A stretch of DNA of 64,000 nucleotides, taken from positions 34,035 through 98,034 of the forward strand of contig NZ_JACDSF010000008.1 of assembly GCF_013449685.1 (NCBI RefSeq), read 5' to 3'. Every line of letters starts with the position of its first letter. Within the stretch, counting starts at the first letter, position 1. Both the position numbers and the translations under genes were made by a program. The notes under the pieces were generated by a model. The model was not told where the DNA came from. It did no database searches and saw nothing but the letters and a program-made list of their open reading frames with translations. Below, one piece after another: positions 21,795 through 30,806 of the stretch. This stretch comes from Pectobacterium brasiliense (lineage in GTDB: Bacteria > Pseudomonadota > Gammaproteobacteria > Enterobacterales > Enterobacteriaceae).

Positions 21795-23267
21795 ATGAAT
21801 CACGATTTGACGTTAAAAACTATAAAATTCATGCCGCTGCTGTTTCTGACCACTCTCATCGTGAGCTGTATGGGATTTCGGTTTCGGGTGTTGGATGAGC
21901 TATCGCTGTTTTGGCCCGCCAATATTTTGGTTTTTTGCCTCATGATCAGTTTCAGAGCCAGAAGAGGGACGATAACAGGTAAAGCTCTCTTTATCTGTAG
22001 CAGTTTTTTGGTGAGTTATGCGGCGATGCTGTCGGCAACGGTGCTACTGATGGACAATCACTCGCCGCTAAAAACCAAGGTGCTGTTATGTTTGTGCAAT
22101 ATGGTTTTTATGGTGACCGCCTGGTGTACTTTTTGCCTGATATGTCGGTTTAGCGGAAAGCGGTCGATATTTGAAAAATTCAGCAAATATTACGTCTATA
22201 TTATTTTCGCTTCGACGTTTGTCGGCGCGTTCTTATCCGGCGTGGCGTATGGGGTTTATGCGTATGTCTACGATACGGGAAACCGCTATGTCGAGTTTAT
22301 GGACTGGTTCAGTGAGCAACTTGGAACCGGTATTATCCTCGCGTTCTTTTTCCTACGGGGTAAAGACATCCTGCGCGCGCTACGGAATATTCCGCTGTGC
22401 CCTAAGAACATCAGAGAAAATATCTTTCCCTTTCTGGTCTTCATCATTTTCTTATTAGTGAGCCTCTTTTTCCTAGATGCCAGCCTAATTATGTTGTCCG
22501 TTATTCCACTCACGCTGTGTGCGTTCAATTACTCTTTTCCGATCATGTCGTTGCTCTGTGCGATTACCGGCGTGATACTAAATTATCTCTATATTAATCA
22601 AGTCGGTATACTCATCGATTCGAATTCAGAAGCGTACATTAATTCGTTTCTCACCACAGCACGGCTCAACATCGCCATGTTAATTATGGCAATGCTGAGC
22701 GTCTCTCATTTTGTCTCGATGAACCGGCGGCTGATTAAAATCATCGAAAGCAACAGCCTGAAGGATGCGCTCACGAATACCTTCAATCGTCGCGCTTTTC
22801 TCAGCATGTTTAACGGGCGGCAGGGCGTGTTGATGAATAAGAAAAAGCGCCAACTAACGCTGCTGTTTTTGGATATCGATTATTTTAAGCAGGTCAATGA
22901 TACCTACGGCCATGCCTGCGGCGATGAACTGATCGCCAGCTTTGCCCGTATGCTGAGTGCTACGATTCGTCCGAGCGACATCCTTTGTCGCTGGGGTGGG
23001 GAGGAGTTCGTGATTGCCGCTTATGACCTGACGGCTGAGCAATCCGAAGCCATGGCTGAAGCGCTGCGGCATCTTACGGAATCCACGGCGCTGACGCTGT
23101 CCGACGGCCGAGAAATCCATTTTACGACCAGTATTGGTGTTGCTATGTTTCCCCACCATGAAGGCGGCAATATTTACGATCTGATCGGGCTGGCGGACGA
23201 GCAGTTGTATAAAGCGAAAGCGCAGGGGCGTAATCGTGTCTGTATGCGACTGGTCGAAGAGGCCTGA
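21795..23267 (+). CDS. Membrane-bound diguanylate cyclase (GGDEF)
   Basis: A 490-residue protein. Residues 1-310 hold about eight membrane helices in a MASE1-like sensor (LSLFWPANILVFCLMISF). Residues about 320-485 form a GGDEF domain: DALTNTFNRRAFL at its start, LLFLDIDYFKQVNDTYGHACGDELI, then the active site RWGGEEFVIA. An inhibitory RxxD site (RPSD) lies exactly five residues before GGEEF, so the enzyme should be active and subject to c-di-GMP feedback. No EAL domain. Its signal cannot be told from sequence. The N-terminal region is less GC-rich than the neighbours. Confidence 0.9.
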   Translation: MNHDLTLKTIKFMPLLFLTTLIVSCMGFRFRVLDELSLFWPANILVFCLMISFRARRGTITGKALFICSSFLVSYAAMLSATVLLMDNHSPLKTKVLLCLCNMVFMVTAWCTFCLICRFSGKRSIFEKFSKYYVYIIFASTFVGAFLSGVAYGVYAYVYDTGNRYVEFMDWFSEQLGTGIILAFFFLRGKDILRALRNIPLCPKNIRENIFPFLVFIIFLLVSLFFLDASLIMLSVIPLTLCAFNYSFPIMSLLCAITGVILNYLYINQVGILIDSNSEAYINSFLTTARLNIAMLIMAMLSVSHFVSMNRRLIKIIESNSLKDALTNTFNRRAFLSMFNGRQGVLMNKKKRQLTLLFLDIDYFKQVNDTYGHACGDELIASFARMLSATIRPSDILCRWGGEEFVIAAYDLTAEQSEAMAEALRHLTESTALTLSDGREIHFTTSIGVAMFPHHEGGNIYDLIGLADEQLYKAKAQGRNRVCMRLVEEA

Positions 23268-23337
23268 CTCTTCCCTTGACCTTCCCCTTACTGGAACGTC
23301 TACCCTCAAAGTTACTGTGACTGATTGAGGAGTTGTG

Positions 23338-23697
23338 ATGAAGAAAGTCCATTTGTTATTAACGGCAGCGTTGCTGGTTCCGTTTCTCTCGTTCGCGGCC
23401 GACAGCGCGCATAGCGGACACGGTGCGGCGAACGACGCGTCGTCCTCCCAGCAGGCGTATAAGAAAGGGATGGATGCGATGCATAGCGATATGATGGAAG
23501 GGATGCAGTCCAGCGACCCTGATATTGCCTTTGCCAAAGGGATGATTGCGCATCACCGCGGCGCGATTGATATGGCGAAGACGGAGTTGCAATACGGCAA
23601 AGATCCGGAATTGCGTAAGCTGGCGGAAGAGATTATCAAAGCCCAGCAGCCAGAGATCGACCAAATGGAAGCCTGGCTGAAGAAGCAGGGCAAATAG
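23338..23697 (+). CDS. Exported DUF305 protein
   Basis: A 119-residue secreted protein. A signal peptide (MKKVHLLLTAALLVPFLSFA) is followed by a His/Ser-rich linker (HSGHGAANDASSS) and a helical DUF305 domain with the signature MIAHHRGAIDMAKTEL. The His- and Met-rich pattern (MDAMHSDMMEGMQ) suggests metal binding, possibly copper (inference). GAGGAG precedes the ATG; an adjacent GTG is also possible. It follows the cyclase by 70 bases. Confidence 0.85.
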   Translation: MKKVHLLLTAALLVPFLSFAADSAHSGHGAANDASSSQQAYKKGMDAMHSDMMEGMQSSDPDIAFAKGMIAHHRGAIDMAKTELQYGKDPELRKLAEEIIKAQQPEIDQMEAWLKKQGK

Positions 23698-23787
23698 TCC
23701 ATTTTCCGATGGCGCTTCTTCTGAGAGGCGTCATTTTGTTTTTATCAGGCTGGGTAGTGGGCGGCTTTGCCTGATTGGTAAAAATTT

Positions 23788-23803
23788 AGTGACTGTTTTC
23801 ACA
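23788..23803 (+). promoter_or_regulatory. CRP-like site upstream of bglF
   Basis: AGTGA-CTGTTT-TCACA, nine of ten conserved positions of TGTGA-N6-TCACA. Its centre is about 60 bases before the antiterminator, where the transcript is expected to start. Confidence 0.65.
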
Positions 23804-23856
23804 GAATAAAACGTAGAGATAGCTTTCTCAGCGTGAACTTGTTAGAAAACAGGAAA

Positions 23857-23886
23857 GGACGTCACCAGAATTTTCTGGGCGAGACC
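23857..23886 (+). promoter_or_regulatory. BglG-type ribonucleic antiterminator (RAT) of bglF
   Basis: GGACGTCACCAG-AATTTT-CTGGGCGAGACC folds as a short internal-looped hairpin like known RATs. Its last three bases are the first of the terminator stem, so the two structures exclude each other. Shares GACGTYACC and GGGCGAGAC with the bglB leader. Confidence 0.75.
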
Positions 23887-23932
23887 TGGATAAAGCAGCG
23901 TATAGCACGCTGCTTTATCCAGGTTTTTTTTT
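23884..23932 (+). terminator. Conditional terminator in the bglF leader
   Basis: A perfect 17-base stem ACCTGGATAAAGCAGCG / CGCTGCTTTATCCAGGT with a 7-base loop and a run of eight or more T. It lies 85 bases before the bglF start. Confidence 0.9.
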
Positions 23933-24016
23933 GCTTATTTTCCAGCTGGCCAGCGGACAACAAGTGGGATGACGTGTATCAGGCAGTTGCAGCCATTGAC
24001 GAAACGGGAAGTCATT

Positions 24017-25933
24017 ATGAATAGCAAAGTGCTCGCTGAAAATATTCTGAGGTTGGTCGGAGGAGAGACGAACGTTTCGACTCTGGTGCATTGTGCAACA
24101 CGCTTGCGCTTTAAGATTGTGGATCACGGTAAAGTGGATGTGGCTGCGCTTGAGGCGCTGGATGGCGTCATTACGGTCATCAATGCTTCAGGGCAATTGC
24201 AGGTGGTGATCGGGAATCGGGTGCCGGAGGTGTACCGCGCTTTTGGTTCGATCTCCAGGCTGCTGGAGGATGGCGACGGGAAACGCCAGACGGCAGAAAG
24301 CGAAGCATCAACGTCTGCGATGGGGCGGCTGATTGATCTGGTTGCCGGAATCTTTACCCCCTTGCTGGGGGCGATGGCGGCGGCAGGGGTGCTGAAAGGC
24401 GCATTGTCTATTGTGATTGCGCTCGGGTGGCTGAATACCAAAGAAAGTACCTATGTCATCCTGCATGCTGCGTCTGACAGCCTCTTTTACTTCCTGCCGA
24501 TGCTGCTGGCGATTACCTCCGCCCGTAAATTTGAAACCAACATTTTTGTGGCGGTGTCGATTGCCGGCTCGCTGGTTTACCCGACGATTCAAGGATTGTT
24601 TGATGCCGGTCAGCCCGTGACGTTCTTCGGTCTGCCCATCGTCATGATGAAATATACCTCCTCGGTGATCCCGATTATCTTCAGCGTATGGCTGATGTCG
24701 TATATCGAGCGTTTCCTGAATCGTCATATTCACGAAAGCGTGCGTAACATTTTAACGCCGTTCTTCCTATTAACGCTGATGGTGCCGCTCACGCTGATGA
24801 CCATCGGGCCGATTGGTATCTCGGCTAGTAAGCTGATTGCATCGGTGTTTGTCAGCATCTATAGCTTCAACCCGATTATTGCTGGGGCGCTGATTGCGGC
24901 GGCGTGGCAGATTTTAGTGATCTTCGGTGTGCACTGGGGTTTCGTGACCGTGTTTATTAATGACCTGTCGGTCATGGGACACAGCTACCTTAAAGCCGCC
25001 TCCAGCCCGTCGGTCTTTGCCCAGTCCGGCGCACTGCTGGGCGTCATGGTGCGTACCAAAGATAAAAAGCTTAAAGCGCTGGCGGGTAGTACGTTTATCG
25101 CCTCGCTGTTTGGCATCACGGAACCCGGAGTTTACGGCGTGACGCTGAAGCTGAAAAAACCGTTTATCTGCGCGGTGATCGCCGCTGCAATCGGGGGCGC
25201 TATCGTCGGCTATGCGAAAAGCTCTGCGGTCTCTATGGGGATGCCCGGCTTGCTGACGCTGCCGATTTTCTACGGCGAAGGTTTTGTTGGGTTCCTTATT
25301 GGTTGCGCTATCGCCTTCGCGGTGAGTTTTGTGCTGACCATCATTGTTGGGTTTGACGATCCCGTACCGCCTGCTGAAAAAGCGCCAGTGCCAACGCACT
25401 CTTCAACAGCGACACCTGCTGCGCCTGTATCACGTCAGAACGCGAATGCTGTGCCTCTGGCGCTGAAAGACGCACCTGAAACGGCTGAACAGCTGGGGTC
25501 GCCAGCAAAAGGTGAACTGATTTCGCTGGAAGCGGTAAATGACAAAGTGTTCTCTTCCGGCGTCGTCGGACAGGGGGTCGCCATTCTGCCGCAAGAAGGT
25601 CGTATCTATTCGCCGGTGGACGGCATGATTGCCAGCACGTTCGCCAGCGGCCATGCCGTCGGCATTCTCTCGCAAAAGGGGGTGGAGATTCTGATTCATG
25701 TCGGCATCAACACGGTACAGTTGGAAGGTCAGTATTATCAGATGCACGTTGCAGAAGGCGATAAAGTGACAAAAGGCCAACTGCTGCTGGAGTTCGATCT
25801 GGACGCGATCCAGAAGGCGGGCTACGACACGGTGACGCCGATGGTTATTACGAATGCAGAGGAATATCACGTATTCAGCCCGGGTACAGCACGTCAGTTG
25901 AGGGTAGGAGACACGGTTATTGCGCTGGCGTAA
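24017..25933 (+). CDS. bglF: Beta-glucoside PTS permease EIIBCA
   Basis: A 638-residue fused PTS transporter that imports and phosphorylates aryl-beta-glucosides (arbutin, salicin, possibly cellobiose). EIIB at the N-terminus has the phosphocysteine in VHCATRLRF (near residue 24); EIIC spans about residues 100-460 with roughly ten membrane helices and the motif GITEPGVYGVTL; an Ala/Pro/Thr-rich linker leads to EIIA with its phosphohistidine in EILIHVGINTVQL. The start MNSKVLAENIL is the natural one; 16 upstream codons are rejected. No bglG is adjacent. The substrate range among BglF, AscF and ArbF cannot be resolved here. Confidence 0.92.
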   Translation: MNSKVLAENILRLVGGETNVSTLVHCATRLRFKIVDHGKVDVAALEALDGVITVINASGQLQVVIGNRVPEVYRAFGSISRLLEDGDGKRQTAESEASTSAMGRLIDLVAGIFTPLLGAMAAAGVLKGALSIVIALGWLNTKESTYVILHAASDSLFYFLPMLLAITSARKFETNIFVAVSIAGSLVYPTIQGLFDAGQPVTFFGLPIVMMKYTSSVIPIIFSVWLMSYIERFLNRHIHESVRNILTPFFLLTLMVPLTLMTIGPIGISASKLIASVFVSIYSFNPIIAGALIAAAWQILVIFGVHWGFVTVFINDLSVMGHSYLKAASSPSVFAQSGALLGVMVRTKDKKLKALAGSTFIASLFGITEPGVYGVTLKLKKPFICAVIAAAIGGAIVGYAKSSAVSMGMPGLLTLPIFYGEGFVGFLIGCAIAFAVSFVLTIIVGFDDPVPPAEKAPVPTHSSTATPAAPVSRQNANAVPLALKDAPETAEQLGSPAKGELISLEAVNDKVFSSGVVGQGVAILPQEGRIYSPVDGMIASTFASGHAVGILSQKGVEILIHVGINTVQLEGQYYQMHVAEGDKVTKGQLLLEFDLDAIQKAGYDTVTPMVITNAEEYHVFSPGTARQLRVGDTVIALA

Positions 25934-25940
25934 CGCAATA

Positions 25941-25978
25941 AATCAGACGGCGCTGTGTGAATACGCCGTCTGATTTTC
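25941..25978. terminator. Bidirectional terminator between bglF and bglB
   Basis: AATCAGACGGCG / CGCCGTCTGATT, perfect 12-base stem between the two convergent genes, followed by TTTTC on the plus strand. Confidence 0.85.
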
Positions 25979-26002
25979 TCTATCATCTTATGTTCTATAG
26001 CG

Positions 26003-27412
<1,410 letters not shown>

Positions 27413-27479
27413 CTACATCATTACGCTGCGTCGGGCTGTGGCTCCGCGCTGGGAACCGCCGGATGACAGGCAAAAAAAA

Positions 27480-27521
27480 ACTTGGGCAGAAGAGAGTATC
27501 ACTACTCACCTCTGCCCAAGT
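27480..27521 (-). terminator. Conditional terminator in the bglB leader
   Basis: On the minus strand ACTTGGGCAGA / TCTGCCCAAGT closes a hairpin followed by nine T. It lies about 90 bases before the bglB start and overlaps the RAT. Confidence 0.88.
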
Positions 27522-27548
27522 CTCGCCCGCCATTGGCGGTAACGTCTT
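27519..27548 (-). promoter_or_regulatory. BglG-type antiterminator (RAT) of bglB
   Basis: Minus strand AGACGTTACCGCC-AAT-GGCGGGCGAGACT, the same pattern as in the bglF leader with a compensated stem (CCGCC/GGCGG in place of CCAG/CTGG). Its end is shared with the terminator stem. Confidence 0.75.
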
Positions 27549-27556
27549 GTTAGAAC

Positions 27557-27584
27557 ACTATACAATCCTGAATCTCTGCGGCAA
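27557..27584 (-). promoter_or_regulatory. bglB promoter
   Basis: Minus strand TTGCCG (27584-27579), 16-base spacer, TATAGT (27562-27557). The predicted start near 27550 puts the RAT at the very 5' end of the RNA. Confidence 0.65.
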
Positions 27585-27600
27585 TGCCCCCGTCTGGTTA

Positions 27601-27616
27601 TGTGACGCGAGTCACG
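27601..27616 (-). promoter_or_regulatory. CRP-like site upstream of bglB
   Basis: TGTGA-CGCGAG-TCACG, nine of ten conserved positions. The centre is about 59 bases upstream of the predicted transcript start, close to a class I CRP position. Confidence 0.65.
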
Positions 27617-27644
27617 GCATCTCTGCTGGCATGATTCGCGCTGA

Positions 27645-27674
27645 CAGGCGTTAGGTGTTTTCCCCTAACGCCTG
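27645..27674 (-). terminator. Terminator hairpin after the DJ-1/PfpI gene
   Basis: CAGGCGTTAGG / CCTAACGCCTG, perfect 11-base stem, 12 bases downstream of the stop of the minus-strand gene at 27687. Weak T content. Confidence 0.6.
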
Positions 27675-27686
27675 CTGATACGGTAA

Positions 27687-28451
27687 TTACGCTTTCGCTT
27701 TCAGTGCCTTGACGACGGCTTCGCCCAGTGCTTGAGCGGATGCCGGGTTTTGGCCGGTGATCAGTCGCCCATCAACGACGACTTTATTTTCAAATATTGG
27801 GGCTTCTTCAAATGTTGCGCCATCCTTTTTCAGTGCCGCTTCAAGTTCAAACGGAACGATCTTGTCGTAATGACGGGACACTTCTTCTTCCGCGGTAAAA
27901 CCGGTAAGGCGACGGCCTTTAATCAACAGTTCACCATTGCTGAGCTTCACATTCAGCAAGCCTGCCGGACCGTGGCAAACGGCACTGATGATGTCATTTT
28001 TCTCGTACATGGTACGCACGATGTTGATCAACTCAGGATTGTTGACGAAATCCCACATTGGTCCATGTCCTCCAACCAGCAGGATCGCGCTATATTTCGC
28101 GGGATCAACCTTTGCCAGCGGGATTGAATTAGCCAGTTTGTTGCGGTGTTCCGGGTTAGTCCAGAAATCCAGACTTGCCCGATCTTTGAGATCGAATCCG
28201 TCAAACGGAGGCATCCCGCCTTTGGGGCTCGCAATATCGTAATCCAGCCCAGCTTTGTCAAAAACCTCGACCGGATGAGTGAGTTCTGGGAACCAGAAAC
28301 CGCCAACGAGATCGGGGGTTTTTTTATCCAGACTGGAGACGACGATTAATACTTTCTCTTCTTTCAAATTGGCCTGGGCGAAAACAGGGGAGGCTGCGGC
28401 AAACACAGCCATCGCGGCGATAAGACCAGCACAGCGCTTGATGATTGACAT
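27687..28451 (-). CDS. Exported DJ-1/PfpI family protein
   Basis: A 254-residue protein with a signal peptide (basic start, hydrophobic AGLIAAMAVFAAAS, cut near VFA-QANLK) and a class I glutamine amidotransferase-like domain. The nucleophile cysteine sits in ISAVCHGPAGLL (near residue 158) and LVGGHGPMWDF forms the conserved turn. The N-terminal part (GGFWFPELTHPVEVF) resembles Hsp31-like/glyoxalase III members, which detoxify methylglyoxal without glutathione; a role here is inference. Periplasmic location is unusual for this family. Divergent from a LysR regulator. Confidence 0.85.
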   Translation of the reverse strand: MSIIKRCAGLIAAMAVFAAASPVFAQANLKEEKVLIVVSSLDKKTPDLVGGFWFPELTHPVEVFDKAGLDYDIASPKGGMPPFDGFDLKDRASLDFWTNPEHRNKLANSIPLAKVDPAKYSAILLVGGHGPMWDFVNNPELINIVRTMYEKNDIISAVCHGPAGLLNVKLSNGELLIKGRRLTGFTAEEEVSRHYDKIVPFELEAALKKDGATFEEAPIFENKVVVDGRLITGQNPASAQALGEAVVKALKAKA

Positions 28452-28554
28452 AAAAAACTCCTTTCAGCAGGTGGTGATGGTCGCCACTATATCCGTGATA
28501 ATTGGCTGAAAACAGACGGTAAAAACGGAACGTATTGTTTAAAAAATCGATGTA

Positions 28555-28575
28555 ATCACTTTATATTGTCGTGAT
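28555..28575. promoter_or_regulatory. Candidate LysR-type box
   Basis: ATCAC-N11-GTGAT, a perfect T-N11-A type palindrome in the divergent region between the DJ-1/PfpI gene and the LysR gene, 58 bases before the latter. Confidence 0.55.
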
Positions 28576-28632
28576 AAATTATCGTAAAATGCGTTTGATG
28601 ATCCCTGTGTTGCATGACGATGAGGAACCCTG

Positions 28633-29535
28633 ATGGGGCAATCCGATAGTTTTGATGGACTGGCAGAATTTCTGGCTATAGCGAAACGTTTGAGCATTCG
28701 TAAAGCCGCGCTCGATCTGGGTAAGACGCCGGGAGCGGTGAGCCTATCGCTCCAGAAACTGGAGCATCGCCTCGGCGTGCTACTTTTCCACCGCACGACG
28801 CGCAAGATGGCATTGACGGAAGCGGGGGAAGAGCTGCTGCTGAGAATCGGGCCTGCGGCACACGTTATCGCAACAGGTTTTGAAGATGTGGCTCAATCGG
28901 CAAAAAAACCATCGGGGACGTTGAAGCTGATCGTAGAACGCTTAGCATTGCCCCATGTTATCGAGCCGCTCATCCCTGCATTTCGTCAGGCGTGGCCGAA
29001 TTTGAATATCGATATCACGGTGAGTAATCGTCACGATAATTTCGTCTCTGGAGGCTATGATGCTGGCATCATGATTGGTTCATATATCGAACAGGATATG
29101 ATCGCAGTGCGGCTTTCCCCGCCATTCAAGTGGGCGGTATTTGGTTCGCCGGACTATTTCAAAGCGAATGGTAAGCCTAAAGCGACGCGCGATCTGGTGC
29201 ATCACGAATGTATTCGCTTTCGTCGCCCTGAAAAGGGGGATATTTATCGATGGGAGTTTGTCGAAAATAAAGAAACTATAAGAGTTGAGCCAGCCGGTAC
29301 CATTACCGTGAACGATGGCGAGCTCATGCGTAGCCTCGCGGTCAGGAGCGTTGGGCTTATTTACTCATCCACTTTCCATACTTCACGCGAGCTGGCAAAC
29401 GGCACGCTGGAAGCTGCGTTACTCGATCTCTCGCCGGGAAACGACTGCCTCTTTCTTTATTTCTCAAGAGCTGCGAGGAATCAACCCAAATTGCGCGCGT
29501 TTATCGACGTATGTTCGCAGATAATTAAGACGTGA
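28633..29535 (+). CDS. LysR family transcriptional regulator
   Basis: A 300-residue LysR-type regulator. Residues 1-65 hold the winged helix (LAEFLAIAKRLSIRKAALDL, PGAVSLSLQKLEHRLGVLLF, RTTRKMALTEAGEELLLRIG); the rest is a periplasmic-binding-like effector domain (CrgA/PA2220-like subgroup by look). Divergence from the DJ-1/PfpI gene suggests it controls that gene and itself; the effector is unknown. Confidence 0.88.
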   Translation: MGQSDSFDGLAEFLAIAKRLSIRKAALDLGKTPGAVSLSLQKLEHRLGVLLFHRTTRKMALTEAGEELLLRIGPAAHVIATGFEDVAQSAKKPSGTLKLIVERLALPHVIEPLIPAFRQAWPNLNIDITVSNRHDNFVSGGYDAGIMIGSYIEQDMIAVRLSPPFKWAVFGSPDYFKANGKPKATRDLVHHECIRFRRPEKGDIYRWEFVENKETIRVEPAGTITVNDGELMRSLAVRSVGLIYSSTFHTSRELANGTLEAALLDLSPGNDCLFLYFSRAARNQPKLRAFIDVCSQIIKT

Positions 29536-29556
29536 ATGTGTGGGCTAATTCATCCG

Positions 29557-29916
29557 TTAGTTTTTCGAAGCATACTCAACTGAACCTGTTTTACATTCGT
29601 ACATGGCAAACAACGAGTGTGTTTTCTGTGGGCCGGAGACGGTGAATGCCAGGAGGTAAACCTCGGGATCGGATAACGTGGGTGAGGCAGCTTTATCAAA
29701 AGCAATCACAGGTGTTGCGGTGCCGAGGTGTTCGGGTTGGAACTTAACCCAGCGTGGAATGCGGAGTGTCAGGAAATCGTGCTTCACATAGTCGATGGCT
29801 TGCTCATACGTCACCTCCAGGCAGGACGGGCCACTATGTCTGAGGTAATAATCGTAGCCCGCTAAGGCGATGACCGCTGCCGCAACGCAACCAGCCGTTT
29901 TGGTTTTCCATTCCAT
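29557..29916 (-). CDS. Small hypothetical protein with N-terminal hydrophobic helix
   Basis: A 119-residue protein from MEWKTKTAGC; 12 codons upstream are less likely. One hydrophobic stretch (CVAAAVIALAGYDYYL) could be a signal anchor; the remaining 95 residues are a mixed alpha/beta domain with three further cysteines in total (GPSCLEV, YECKTG). No family recognised. It lies between the LysR gene and tRNA-Ile. Confidence 0.55.
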   Translation of the reverse strand: MEWKTKTAGCVAAAVIALAGYDYYLRHSGPSCLEVTYEQAIDYVKHDFLTLRIPRWVKFQPEHLGTATPVIAFDKAASPTLSDPEVYLLAFTVSGPQKTHSLFAMYECKTGSVEYASKN

Positions 29917-29949
29917 CCCGCTTCTTCCTGATAAACATAAACCGACGCC

Positions 29950-29988
29950 CAAAAATAAAGGAGCTGCGCTATTAACGCAACTCCTTGA
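29950..29988 (-). terminator. tRNA-Ile terminator
   Basis: Minus strand AAGGAGTTGCG-TTAATAG-CGCAGCTCCTT (one mismatch) followed by TATTTTT, directly after the tRNA. Confidence 0.8.
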
Positions 29989-29991
29989 ATT

Positions 29992-30067
29992 TGGTGGCCC
30001 CTGCTGGACTTGAACCAGCGACCAAGCGATTATGAGTCGCCTGCTCTAACCACTGAGCTAAGGGGCC
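29992..30067 (-). tRNA. ileX: tRNA-Ile2 (CAU anticodon, lysidine-modified)
   Basis: A complete 76-base tRNA with encoded CCA, starting GGCCCCTTAGCTCAGTGG and with anticodon CAT in GACTCATAATC. As far as I remember it is identical to E. coli ileX, which decodes AUA after C34 becomes lysidine, and not an initiator or elongator Met tRNA. It is next to mug as in E. coli. Confidence 0.93.
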
Positions 30068-30079
30068 GAATGGGCGATG

Positions 30080-30109
30080 ATTATACGGTAATGTGCGGGG
30101 GCAGGTCTA
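30080..30109 (-). promoter_or_regulatory. tRNA-Ile promoter
   Basis: Minus strand TAGACC, 18-base spacer, TATAAT (30085-30080), followed by a GC-rich CGCCC discriminator typical of stable-RNA promoters. Confidence 0.55.
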
Positions 30110-30207
30110 TAGCCTATCTGCCGGGTGGTGGTTTTATACTCAAGATAGCTTGTTGTTATTCTTATCAGAATTTACGATGGCTGTAGTCAACGGAAGTAGG
30201 GAAAGAC

Positions 30208-30711
30208 ATGATTACCGATATTTTGGCCATGAATCTTCAGGTTGTTTTCTGCGGCATCAACCCCGGGCTGTCGACGGCCCATCACGGTTACCACTTCGCT
30301 AACCCCAGTAATCGCTTCTGGAAAGTGATTTATCAGGCTGGCTTTACCGAACGTTTGCTGACACCCACGGAAGAACAGCATCTGCTGGATACCGGATGCG
30401 GCATTACCATGCTGGTGGAGCGCCCAACGGTTGAAGCCACCGAACTGGGGCGAGACGAGCTGCTGCAAGGTGGCAATGCGATTGTCGAGAAGATGACGCA
30501 CTATCAGCCGCGTGCGCTGGCGGTGTTAGGGAAGCAGGCGTTCAGTCAGGCGTTTGGTATCAAGAAGGTTTCGTGGGGGCGTCAGGAGCAGCGTATTGGC
30601 GAGACGCAGGTTTGGGTACTGCCGAACCCTAGTGGGCTGAACCGTGCGACGCTGGAGTCGCTGGTGGCGTCGTATCAGGAACTGCATCAGGCGTTGCAGA
30701 ATAAGGCGTGA
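30208..30711 (+). CDS. mug: G/U mismatch-specific DNA glycosylase Mug
   Basis: A 167-residue uracil-DNA glycosylase superfamily enzyme that removes uracil and ethenocytosine opposite guanine. The catalytic motif CGINPGLST is near residue 16 and the second motif NPSGLNRAT near residue 141; [17 protein letters not shown] is a family block. Single gene between tRNA-Ile and rpoD. Confidence 0.95.
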   Translation: MITDILAMNLQVVFCGINPGLSTAHHGYHFANPSNRFWKVIYQAGFTERLLTPTEEQHLLDTGCGITMLVERPTVEATELGRDELLQGGNAIVEKMTHYQPRALAVLGKQAFSQAFGIKKVSWGRQEQRIGETQVWVLPNPSGLNRATLESLVASYQELHQALQNKA

Positions 30712-30806
30712 AACCAATCTGAGCGTTTTGACGGGCAAAAAATAACCCCGGCGGACCGAGGCTATTTATCATGCAGTTATCTGAAGTGTGTTAGCTGAGG
30801 AATGAA

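Noticed and set aside
29992..30067. Elongator or initiator methionine tRNA
   Set aside because: The CAT anticodon suggests Met, but the body matches the tRNA-Ile2 (ileX) sequence.
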